From assembly GCA_009704155.1 (NCBI GenBank), contig WLES01000069.1, forward strand, positions 1-5,120: 5,120 nt of DNA, written 5' to 3'. This DNA is from Actinomycetota bacterium. GTDB lineage: Bacteria; Actinomycetota; Actinomycetes; Actinomycetales; Microbacteriaceae. Position numbers and translations under genes: made by a program. Shown here piece by piece: positions 1-5,120 of the stretch. Positions within the stretch are counted from its first letter, which is position 1; each line of letters starts with the position of its first letter. Below the pieces are notes generated by a model. It saw nothing but the letters and a program-made list of their open reading frames with translations. It made no database searches and was not told the DNA's origin.

Positions 1-296
1 GCGATGTGCTCACGGGGCTCGACGAAATTCCGGTGTGCGTTGCTTATGACGTGGACGGGGTTCGCATGGACGAGCTTCCCGTCAACCAGAGTGACTTCCA
101 CCACGCGAAACCGATTTATGAAACCTTCCCTGGTTGGACGGAGGACATCACGGCAGCTCGCACATTCGATGCACTCCCCGCCAACGCTCAGAATTACGTG
201 CGATCGATTGAAGCGATGTCTGGGGCACGGTTCTCCGCCATCGGGGTTGGCCCGGAGCGCGATCAGATCATCGTTCTTCACGACCTGCTCGACTAG
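1..296 (+). CDS. purA: Adenylosuccinate synthase, C-terminal part (5' end outside window)
   Basis: This is the last 97 residues of adenylosuccinate synthase, a cytoplasmic enzyme of about 430 residues that joins IMP and aspartate using GTP, the first committed step from IMP to AMP. The first whole codon is at base 3 and the frame runs to a TAG at 294-296. The visible part opens with [19 protein letters not shown], a strongly conserved stretch of the C-terminal region of PurA. It closes with [10 protein letters not shown], the family's terminal motif around the GTP-base-binding area (GPxRxQ-type), so the C-terminus is intact. The catalytic N-terminal half (GDEGKGK loop) lies outside the window, so catalytic competence cannot be judged. 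No convincing terminator follows the stop. The next gene begins 91 bases downstream on the same strand. Confidence 0.96.
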   Translation, partial: DVLTGLDEIPVCVAYDVDGVRMDELPVNQSDFHHAKPIYETFPGWTEDITAARTFDALPANAQNYVRSIEAMSGARFSAIGVGPERDQIIVLHDLLD

Positions 297-331
297 CTTG
301 TCCAAGGTTCGTCAAAGATTGGGTAAAGACC

Positions 332-361
332 CCGACGGAGCCTGATTTGCCGACTTACACT
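332..361 (+). promoter_or_regulatory. Possible promoter of the lipoprotein gene
   Basis: A TACACT hexamer at 356-361 fits a sigma-70-type -10 box (TAnnnT). Eighteen bases upstream, CCGACG at 332-337 shares only GAC with the TTGACA consensus, so the -35 is weak. Initiation here would give a leader of about 20 bases containing the GGAG ribosome site. This is pattern matching only; read-through from purA is an alternative. Confidence 0.25.
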
Positions 362-378
362 GGCACTACAGACACCTT

Positions 379-382
379 GGAG
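379..382 (+). promoter_or_regulatory. Ribosome binding site of the lipoprotein gene
   Basis: GGAG lies five bases before the ATG at 388. It supports this start, which also gives a complete lipoprotein signal peptide. The site is the right arm of an 8-base inverted repeat (301-308 with 374-381), noted among the findings. Confidence 0.6.
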
Positions 383-387
383 TTCAC

Positions 388-708
388 ATGACGCAATCAG
401 CACGATCGGCAGTTTCAGCCGTCGCACTCGCTGTCGCGAGCTCGTTTGTGTTGGTCGGGTGTGCGACGAGCGTCCCCACGTCGACCACGACAATTCTTGC
501 TGCCGACGAAATCCTCACGGCCGATTTGGCCAGCGACGTCACTGCACGCGGTGTTGTTCTTGCAGCCGTCCTGCTCGTCGCCGGCGACGTGGAGGCAGCG
601 CTCGACAAGGGAGTTGTCACGGCAGCAGAAGTCAACACCGCCCAGGTCGCCGTTGATGAAGGAACTCTCGATGTGTGGCGACAGCGAGCCGAGATGGATT
701 CGAAGTGA
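388..708 (+). CDS. Small predicted lipoprotein, unknown function
   Basis: I do not recognise this 106-residue protein. It opens with a short n-region holding one Arg (MTQSAR) and a hydrophobic Ala/Val-rich core. A lipobox LVGC follows, with the lipidated Cys at residue 25, so it should be exported, lipid-modified and anchored on the outer face of the membrane as about 82 residues. After a Ser/Thr-rich spacer (residues 26-35) the rest looks helical, rich in Ala, Val, Asp and Glu, with no further Cys. A stretch LDKGVVTAAEV faintly recalls the second half of an EF-hand loop but lacks the Asp ladder. The ATG is supported by GGAG five bases upstream. Its TGA overlaps the GTG of the next gene (GTGA), which suggests translational coupling and a shared job with the secreted acidic protein. 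The gene is well supported by signal peptide and context; its function is not known. Confidence 0.8.
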   Translation: MTQSARSAVSAVALAVASSFVLVGCATSVPTSTTTILAADEILTADLASDVTARGVVLAAVLLVAGDVEAALDKGVVTAAEVNTAQVAVDEGTLDVWRQRAEMDSK

Positions 709-1304
709 AACGCCCGGCGGTTGCGATCGGGGCGACATTCGCTCTGGGAATCGGATTTGTGATGCCAACAACGGCAATCGCCGCTGACAACGCAGCTGTT
801 GTTGATTCCATCGTTGCCGGAGTCCTCAGCGTGCTCGAGGTCGACGCCAGCGCCGAGCTCATCGCGCAAATCGCATCGGAAGTCTCGATTGACGTTTTCG
901 ATCCGTCGCTCGTTGCTGACGTTGCCGCTGCACTCGACTCGAACATGGATGCTTCAGCCGTTGTGGCAGCCGCATTTGATTCCGACGGCGATGGCGAGAT
1001 CACCAGCAAAGACGTTGCCGCACTCAAGTTGCTTTCTCGCAAGAACTGGGTCGCTCTCGAAGCGATTCTTGAGGCACACGATTCAGACGATGATGATGAA
1101 TCAGAAGGAGAGTCCGATGACGATTCTTCTGCTGAAGGGTCAGAGAGCGATTCATCCGACTCTGACAGTTCCGGTTCAAACTCAGGCGGAAATTCTTCTT
1201 CGAACGAACCGGACGAGTCGGATGACGACGAGACTGACGATTCCAGCGTTGACAACTCGGACGACGACGATTCTGATGAAGACGAAGACGAGCCGGACGA
1301 TTAG
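705..1304 (+). CDS. Secreted EF-hand-like protein with acidic Asp/Ser-rich tail
   Basis: Unrecognised protein of 199 residues. A Sec-type signal peptide (residues 1-26: KR n-region, hydrophobic core, likely cut after TAIA) is followed by a helical Ala/Val-rich part (27-91). Next come one EF-hand or dockerin-type loop (92-103, DSDGDGEITSKD, with Asp at 1, 3, 5 and 12 and Glu at 7) and a helix with the segment's few basic residues (to about 125). From residue 126 to the end, 74 residues contain about 38 Asp/Glu and 22 Ser and no Lys or Arg. There is no LPxTG motif or C-terminal membrane helix, so it is probably released or held non-covalently. GTG at 705 is preferred because the signal peptide starts directly there and the start overlaps the upstream stop (GTGA). 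An in-frame GTG at 675 with AAGGA 11 bases upstream would add ten residues. Calcium binding is inferred from the loop, not shown. Confidence 0.8.
   Translation: MKRPAVAIGATFALGIGFVMPTTAIAADNAAVVDSIVAGVLSVLEVDASAELIAQIASEVSIDVFDPSLVADVAAALDSNMDASAVVAAAFDSDGDGEITSKDVAALKLLSRKNWVALEAILEAHDSDDDDESEGESDDDSSAEGSESDSSDSDSSGSNSGGNSSSNEPDESDDDETDDSSVDNSDDDDSDEDEDEPDD
978..1013 (+). other. EF-hand-type calcium-binding loop (coding motif)
   Basis: These twelve codons give DSDGDGEITSKD. The pattern D-x-D-G-D-G-E-I-x-x-x-D fits an EF-hand loop, with Asp rather than Glu at position 12 as in dockerin and other bacterial calcium loops. Only one good loop is present. A poor match, DSNMDAS, lies 14 residues upstream, too close to form a normal EF pair. 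Confidence 0.7.
1080..1301 (+). repeat. Low-complexity Asp/Ser/Glu coding tract
   Basis: These 74 codons are dominated by GAC/GAT, GAA/GAG and Ser codons, in irregular DD, SD and ED runs rather than an exact repeat unit. Synonymous codons are mixed (GAC with GAT, TCT/TCC/TCA/TCG with AGC), so the tract is not a simple recent triplet expansion. It looks maintained at the protein level. Confidence 0.85.
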
Positions 1305-1327
1305 GTTCCCCAGGGGTGGGGTAAAAC

Positions 1328-1360
1328 ACACGGCCAGACCGGTTTACGGTCTGGCCGTGT
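1328..1360 (+). terminator. Perfect 14-bp hairpin, probable terminator of the lipoprotein/acidic-protein pair
   Basis: ACACGGCCAGACCG (1328-1341) is perfectly complementary to CGGTCTGGCCGTGT (1347-1360), with a 5-base loop GTTTA. It starts 23 bases after the TAG of the secreted acidic protein. The + strand continues TCATTTGT, a weak U-tract. The - strand continues GTTTTAC, so the element could also stop transcription arriving from the right. Strong stems with poor U-tracts are common in actinobacteria. Confidence 0.8.
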
Positions 1361-1372
1361 CATTTGTAGGCT
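1343..1372 (+). promoter_or_regulatory. Possible promoter for a leaderless chorismate mutase message, overlapping the hairpin
   Basis: TAGGCT at 1367-1372 fits TAnnnT and ends six bases before the ATG at 1379. TTTACG at 1343-1348 matches four of six TTGACA positions with an 18-base spacer. Transcription would begin at or next to the A of the ATG, giving a leaderless mRNA, a common arrangement in actinobacteria. No good Shine-Dalgarno is present (GAAG at 1373-1376 is only two bases from the start), which fits this reading. The -35 element would lie in the loop and right arm of the hairpin. Confidence 0.4.
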
Positions 1373-1378
1373 GAAGTC

Positions 1379-1672
1379 ATGGACAACGACACAGCGAAGC
1401 ATTTGGCTGACCTGCGACGCAGTATCGACAACGTTGACGCTGCGCTCGTACACATGCTCGCCGAGCGTTTTCGGTTCACTCAGCAAGTGGGACGTTTGAA
1501 AGCTCAGGCTGGGCTCCCGGTGTCGGACAAGCACCGTGAATCAGAGCAGATTGCTCGACTGCGACAGCTCGCTGAAGAAGCGAACCTCGACCCGGCGTTT
1601 GCTGAGGAGTTCCTGAACTTCATCGTCGCCGAAGTGATTCGGCACCACGAGAAGCTGGCAAGCGACTCTTAG
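1379..1672 (+). CDS. Chorismate mutase, AroQ class, monofunctional
   Basis: This 97-residue, all-helical enzyme converts chorismate to prephenate, the branch point to phenylalanine and tyrosine, in the cytoplasm. It aligns without gaps, offset by two, to the chorismate mutase domain of E. coli PheA as I recall it. R13, R30, K41, D50, R53 and E54 sit where that enzyme has R11, R28, K39, D48, R51 and E52. In the last helix V86 and H90 replace S84 and Q88. No prephenate dehydratase or DAHP synthase domain is attached, and length is normal for a free-standing AroQ protein. The C-terminal helix FLNFIVAEVIRHHEKL is, from memory, typical of actinobacterial monofunctional members. The gene lacks an evident ribosome site and may be leaderless. 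Its TAG overlaps the TAA of the convergent nuclease gene. Such small mutases often depend on a partner DAHP synthase; none is in the window. Confidence 0.93.
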   Translation: MDNDTAKHLADLRRSIDNVDAALVHMLAERFRFTQQVGRLKAQAGLPVSDKHRESEQIARLRQLAEEANLDPAFAEEFLNFIVAEVIRHHEKLASDS

Positions 1673-2259
1673 ACCGCCGGTGCGGGGCGCGCTTCATGGA
1701 GCTTTTCGGCGACTTCAATGCACGAATCAATCATTCGCTGCTGGCGCTTGACCGTGACGTACTTCGGTCCTGGCCACGCCGGTTGGAATGACTTGTCGGG
1801 TGCCGCCTCACGAAGCATCCACGCGAAAATGCATTCTTCGGCGCCCGTCACGTACAACTGCCACTGCACTTGTCGTTGGTAGTGGATTGGAACCCAGTCG
1901 TAACGCCCCCAGTCGCGACCCGTGGTTTTGACTTCAACGATGGTTCCGTGATCAGCTGAGAGCCCGTCCGGAGTGGCCATCCGCCACTCAGCGTCTTCTG
2001 ACGCAATGAGCCAGTCGTTGCCGTCAATGTCGAAGCGCTCTTTGAGCTTGTCAATGATGTGGGGTTCTTGGTCGCGGCCGAACGCCATGTACGCGTTGTC
2101 TGCGATAGGTGTGGGGTCAGCCATTTGCGCGAGAACTTCGGAGAAGCCCTTGTCGTCGAAAGCCTTCGAGACCATCGTTGCTGTCACACCGGCAGCTCGA
2201 ACTTTCAGCCATTCCTCATAGTTCGAGCTTTGAACGAGAAAGCGTGATTGATCAATCAT
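1669..2259 (-). CDS. YqaJ/lambda-exonuclease-type PD-(D/E)xK nuclease
   Basis: This 196-residue protein has the family landmarks of YqaJ-type viral recombinases, relatives of phage lambda Red-alpha exonuclease. The N-terminal EEWLKVRAAGVTAT (R21) corresponds to the 5'-phosphate-contacting Arg region. GRDQEP (E65) is followed by the metal-binding core PDG (D98) and EVK (E109, K111), then YQRQVQWQL (Y127, Q130). All expected catalytic positions are present, so it is predicted to be an active, probably 5'-to-3' double-strand exonuclease working in DNA recombination or repair. No single-strand annealing partner or other phage gene is visible. The ATG has AAAGGGGA eight bases upstream. The gene lies 58 bases after purL on the same strand and could be read from that transcript. 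Its TAA overlaps the stop of the convergent chorismate mutase by four bases. Family assignment is firm; cellular role is inferred. Confidence 0.85.
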   Translation of the reverse strand: MIDQSRFLVQSSNYEEWLKVRAAGVTATMVSKAFDDKGFSEVLAQMADPTPIADNAYMAFGRDQEPHIIDKLKERFDIDGNDWLIASEDAEWRMATPDGLSADHGTIVEVKTTGRDWGRYDWVPIHYQRQVQWQLYVTGAEECIFAWMLREAAPDKSFQPAWPGPKYVTVKRQQRMIDSCIEVAEKLHEARPAPAV

Positions 2260-2266
2260 GGATGTT

Positions 2267-2274
2267 TCCCCTTT
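2267..2274 (-). promoter_or_regulatory. Ribosome binding site of the YqaJ-type nuclease gene
   Basis: On the - strand, AAAGGGGA lies eight bases upstream of the ATG at 2259. It is a strong match to the anti-Shine-Dalgarno and fixes the start just before MIDQSRFL. It implies independent translation even if the message comes from purL. Confidence 0.7.
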
Positions 2275-2317
2275 GTTGCCCTCACGATACCGCCGAGGAC
2301 TCCCGCGTTATGGTCGA

Positions 2318-4618
2318 CTAGCCGCCGACAACGGCACCGAATCGCTGCGGAAGAGTGGACCGGTGTGTTCGTGAAAGCTCGTCAACCGTCGCCGTGAAAA
2401 TCTCCTGCAATTCGAGGCTGTGCGATTGTGCATCAGTGACACCGACCCGCAACACGGGAACATGTCGACCGTCGCAGAGCCCGCGGAACTTCACGTCGTC
2501 TTCCCGAGCGACGGAGACGAGCACTCTCGCCTGAGTCTCCGAGAACAGTGCAGCCGTCAGGTCGACCCCGTCGCGCTCCACAATTCCATCGACCCACACT
2601 CGCGCGCCGACACCAAATCGAAGGACTCCGTCGGTTACGGCGCGAATAAGGCCGCCCGTCCCAAGGTCGGTTGCGCTTGTCACAATTCCTTCGTGCGCGG
2701 CGGCCGCGAGCAAACCGGCGAGTGCTTTCTCAGCACCGAAGTCGACTCGTGGCGGGTGCCCGCCGAGATGCCCGTGAACGGAGCTCGCCCACGCAGATCC
2801 ACCAAGTTCGTCGGCCGTCACACCAAGCAAATACAGGTTTTCACCGTCGTCCTGCCAACCGGATGGAAGCCGTCGCGCGACATTATCGATCGACCCGAGG
2901 ACAGCGACAACGGGCGTCGGATAGATCGGAACATCACCCGTCTGGTTGTAGAAAGAGACGTTTCCGCCGGTTACCGGTATTCCGAGATCGAGACAGCCGT
3001 CCGCTAGCCCTTCGACGGCGCGAGCAAACTGCCACATGACCTCTGGATTCTCCGGGCTTCCGAAGTTCAAACAGTCACTCACTGCGAGCGGTGTCGCACC
3101 ACTCGAAGCGACATTTCGATACGCCTCAACGAGTGCGAGCTGAGCTCCGACGTAAGGGTCGAGCTGGCAGTACTGGCCATTCGCGTCCGTTGCCAGAGCT
3201 ACTCCGAGCCCAGACTCTTCGTCAATTCGAATCATGCCGGCGCCATCCGGAGTGTTGAGCGCAGTGTTGCCCATGACGTAATAGTCGTACTGATTGGTGA
3301 TCCAATCGGTGTCTGCTTCGTTGGGTGACCCGAGGAGGGTCAAGAACTGGCGTTTGAGCTCGTCGCCGTCGGTTGCGCGAGGGAGGCGATTTGGGGAGTC
3401 GGCCTGCAGCGCGTCGAGCCAGGCGGGGTATTCCATGGGGCGGTTATAGACGGGACCGTCAATCGCGACCGTTCGGGGGTCGACGTCAACAATCGTCTGA
3501 CCCTTCCACTCAACAACGAGCCGTCCCGTGTCGGTGACCTCACCGAGAACACTTGCTTCGACATCCCATTTGGTCGTGACAGCGAGGAAGGCATCGAGCT
3601 TGCCTGGTGCAACAATGGCCATCATTCGCTCTTGGCTTTCCGACATGAGAATCTCTTCGGCGGTGAGCGTGGGGTCACGAAGAAGAACGTTGTCGAGCGT
3701 GATGTGCATTCCGCCGTCACCGTTGGACGCGAGTTCGCTCGTTGCACACGAGATTCCGGCGGCGCCGAGATCCTGGATTCCCTCAACGCATTTTCCCGCG
3801 AACAGCTCGAGGCAACATTCAATCAGGACCTTTTCAGCGAACGGGTCGCCCACCTGGACTGCCGGTCGTTTGGTCGGCCCACCCTCAGCAAACGTGTCAG
3901 AGGCAAGAATCGATGCCCCGCCGATTCCGTCACCGCCGGTTCGAGCGCCAAAAAGAACGACGAGGTTTCCGACGCCCTTCGCGTTGGCGAGGTGCAGGTC
4001 TTCGTGCCGAAGAGCCCCTACCGCGAGCGCATTGACGAGCGGATTTGCTTGATACACGGAATCGAACCAGGTCTCTCCGCCGATGTTGGGGAGCCCGAGA
4101 CAGTTGCCGTAGAACGAAATCCCACTGACAACGCCGTTGACAACGCGGAGCGTGTCGGGGTGGTCGATGTCGCCAAACCGCAAAGCGTCCATGACGGCGA
4201 CGGGACGCGCACCCATCGAGATGATGTCACGCACAATCCCACCGACTCCCGTTGCAGCACCCTGGAACGGCTCGATGTACGACGGATGGTTGTGGCTTTC
4301 AATTTTGAACGTGACCGCCCAGCCTTCACCGATGTCGACAACGCCAGCGTTCTCACCCATTCCCACCATGAGGTGCTTCGTCATCTCGGGAGAAACCTTT
4401 TGTCCGAATTGCCGCAAGTGAACCTTGGACGACTTGTACGAGCAGTGCTCAGACCACATCACCGAGTACATGGCGAGTTCCCCCGACGTCGGTCGACGGC
4501 CGAGAATTTCGCGAATCTTGTGGTACTCATCCGGCTTGAGACCGAGAAGATCGAACGGCTGATCCTTCTCGGGCGTCGCAGCAGCGTTCTCGACGGTGTC
4601 GGGAATATGTTCGGTCAC
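2318..4618 (-). CDS. purL: Phosphoribosylformylglycinamidine synthase subunit II
   Basis: A complete 766-residue small-type PurL, the synthetase subunit that uses ATP and ammonia to turn FGAR into FGAM, the fourth step of purine synthesis. It works in a cytoplasmic complex with PurQ (glutaminase) and normally PurS. Motifs in order: [11 protein letters not shown] (55-65, including the conserved H58), ESHNHPS (107-113), GGDGIGGAS (228-236), [16 protein letters not shown] (280-295), GGNVSFYNQ (551-559), DLGTGGL (651-657) and SETQARVL (693-700). The two halves show the duplicated AIR-synthase-type fold expected of the family, and length is usual for the split form. The start is GTG at 4618, with AGGAG five bases upstream inside the 12-base gap after purQ, so the two genes form an operon. 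No frameshift or missing motif was seen. Confidence 0.98.
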   Translation of the reverse strand: MTEHIPDTVENAAATPEKDQPFDLLGLKPDEYHKIREILGRRPTSGELAMYSVMWSEHCSYKSSKVHLRQFGQKVSPEMTKHLMVGMGENAGVVDIGEGWAVTFKIESHNHPSYIEPFQGAATGVGGIVRDIISMGARPVAVMDALRFGDIDHPDTLRVVNGVVSGISFYGNCLGLPNIGGETWFDSVYQANPLVNALAVGALRHEDLHLANAKGVGNLVVLFGARTGGDGIGGASILASDTFAEGGPTKRPAVQVGDPFAEKVLIECCLELFAGKCVEGIQDLGAAGISCATSELASNGDGGMHITLDNVLLRDPTLTAEEILMSESQERMMAIVAPGKLDAFLAVTTKWDVEASVLGEVTDTGRLVVEWKGQTIVDVDPRTVAIDGPVYNRPMEYPAWLDALQADSPNRLPRATDGDELKRQFLTLLGSPNEADTDWITNQYDYYVMGNTALNTPDGAGMIRIDEESGLGVALATDANGQYCQLDPYVGAQLALVEAYRNVASSGATPLAVSDCLNFGSPENPEVMWQFARAVEGLADGCLDLGIPVTGGNVSFYNQTGDVPIYPTPVVAVLGSIDNVARRLPSGWQDDGENLYLLGVTADELGGSAWASSVHGHLGGHPPRVDFGAEKALAGLLAAAAHEGIVTSATDLGTGGLIRAVTDGVLRFGVGARVWVDGIVERDGVDLTAALFSETQARVLVSVAREDDVKFRGLCDGRHVPVLRVGVTDAQSHSLELQEIFTATVDELSRTHRSTLPQRFGAVVGG

Positions 4619-4623
4619 GAGTG

Positions 4624-4628
4624 CTCCT
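4624..4628 (-). promoter_or_regulatory. Ribosome binding site of purL
   Basis: AGGAG on the - strand, five bases from the GTG start, occupies most of the 12-base purQ-purL gap. It decides the GTG start, since there is no competing ATG with a comparable site. Confidence 0.75.
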
Positions 4629-4630
4629 GG

Positions 4631-5120
4631 TTATGACAAAATGCTGGCGGCGAGAACGGACTGGAACATCGCGAGACCATCAGTGCCGGATTTCATCGCG
4701 ACGGACGTGTTCGGACCGAACCCTGCCTCCACAGCATGCTCCGGGTGAGGCATCAAGCCGACAACGTTTCCGCGTGCGTTTCGAATGCCCGCGATGTCGT
4801 TGAGTGAACCGTTGGGGTTGACGTCAACGTATCGAAACACGACAAGCCCGTCTCCCTCGAGCTGAGCGAGAGTGTTGTCGTCAGCAATGAATCCGCCCTC
4901 ACCGTTCTTCAGCGGAATGGTGATCTCTTGCCCGACGGTGTAACCGCTCGTCCACGCAGTGTCGGTGTTTTCGACGCGGAGCTTTTGGTCGCGACGAATG
5001 AACGTTCCGTGGTCGTTTCTGATCAGACCGCCCGCGAGCAGGTGCGCTTCAACGAGAACCTGAAACCCGTTGCAGATACCGAGAACGGGCATCCCTTTGT
5101 TTGCCGCGTCAATGACGTCC
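4631..5120 (-). CDS. purQ: Phosphoribosylformylglycinamidine synthase subunit I, glutaminase (5' end outside window)
   Basis: This is the C-terminal 163 residues or so of PurQ, the class I glutamine amidotransferase subunit that hydrolyses glutamine and feeds ammonia to PurL. The frame is open to the window edge (reading DVIDAANKG before MPVLGIC), so the N-terminal 60-odd residues of a roughly 225-residue protein are missing. The internal Met at 5092 is not the start. All three triad residues are visible: the nucleophilic Cys in GICNGFQ (codon 5072-5074), and His and Glu in MPHPEHAVE (residues 116 and 118 counted from that Met). RYVDVNPNGS and the C-terminal GLAMFQSVL are also family-typical. 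The TAA is 12 bases before the purL GTG, indicating one transcript. A purS gene would be expected upstream, beyond the window, but cannot be seen. Confidence 0.97.
   Translation of the reverse strand, partial: DVIDAANKGMPVLGICNGFQVLVEAHLLAGGLIRNDHGTFIRRDQKLRVENTDTAWTSGYTVGQEITIPLKNGEGGFIADDNTLAQLEGDGLVVFRYVDVNPNGSLNDIAGIRNARGNVVGLMPHPEHAVEAGFGPNTSVAMKSGTDGLAMFQSVLAASILS

Noticed and set aside
321..332. Possible terminator after purA (GGGT AAAG ACCC)
   Set aside because: The stem is only four base pairs with no U-tract, too weak to call.
632..1255. 207-codon Ser/Glu-rich open frame on the - strand
   Set aside because: It is the mirror image of the Asp/Ser-rich coding tract of the secreted protein. 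The + strand frame has a signal peptide, EF-hand loop and gene coupling; this one has none.
388..1304. The lipoprotein and acidic protein as one frameshifted gene
   Set aside because: Each has its own export signal at its N-terminus and the GTGA junction is a normal coupled stop/start, so two genes are the simpler reading.
1308..1321. CCCC/GGGG runs after the acidic-protein stop as a hairpin or quadruplex
   Set aside because: The pairing is only four bases with a 6-base loop, and only two G-runs are present, too few for an intramolecular quadruplex.
1674..1685. Small hairpin CCGC-CGGT-GCGG after the chorismate mutase stop
   Set aside because: A four-pair stem inside the nuclease coding end, without a U-tract on either strand, is likely chance in GC-rich DNA.
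2284..2312. TATCGT as a -10 box for the nuclease gene on the - strand
   Set aside because: The hexamer is acceptable but no -35 match exists at 16-18 bases, so co-transcription with purL is as likely.
2420..3007. 195-codon open frame on the + strand
   Set aside because: It is antisense to the C-terminal half of purL, has no convincing start signal and gives a charged, domain-free product.
3632..4636. Long open frame (334 codons) on the + strand
   Set aside because: It lies wholly opposite purL, which carries all family motifs on the - strand. The antisense product shows no recognisable domain and its openness follows from purL codon use.

Overview
The window looks like chromosomal DNA of an actinobacterium of moderate GC content. 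A Microbacteriaceae-type organism is my best guess. It rests on the style of the free-standing chorismate mutase and the split PurL/PurQ enzyme, and is an inference from protein similarity, not a proven assignment.

Layout, left to right. Bases 1-296 hold the 3' end of purA (adenylosuccinate synthase, + strand). Bases 388-708 and 705-1304 hold two small + strand genes overlapping by 4 bases (GTGA): a predicted lipoprotein, then a secreted protein with one EF-hand-type calcium loop and a 74-residue Asp/Ser/Glu-rich C-terminal tail. I recognise neither as a named family. A perfect 14-bp hairpin (1328-1360) follows. It ends only 18 bases before the start of an AroQ-type chorismate mutase (1379-1672, + strand), whose promoter appears to overlap the hairpin and to give a leaderless message. 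The chorismate mutase meets, tail to tail with a 4-base overlap, a - strand gene (1669-2259) for a YqaJ/lambda-exonuclease-type nuclease. To its right on the - strand lie purL (2318-4618, complete, GTG start) and the 3' three quarters of purQ (4631 to the window edge).

How the parts work together. PurQ releases ammonia from glutamine and PurL uses it with ATP to convert FGAR to FGAM, the fourth step of de novo purine synthesis. PurA commits IMP to AMP. Purine genes therefore flank the window on both sides, facing each other. Between them sit unrelated genes: one shikimate-branch enzyme (chorismate to prephenate), one DNA-recombination-type nuclease with no visible phage neighbours, and the uncharacterised lipoprotein/acidic-protein pair.

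The least explained part is the 388-1304 pair. The rest is core metabolism with some compact regulatory layout. No tRNA, rRNA, CRISPR, insertion sequence or riboswitch was seen. No gene-free stretch exceeds 300 bases.
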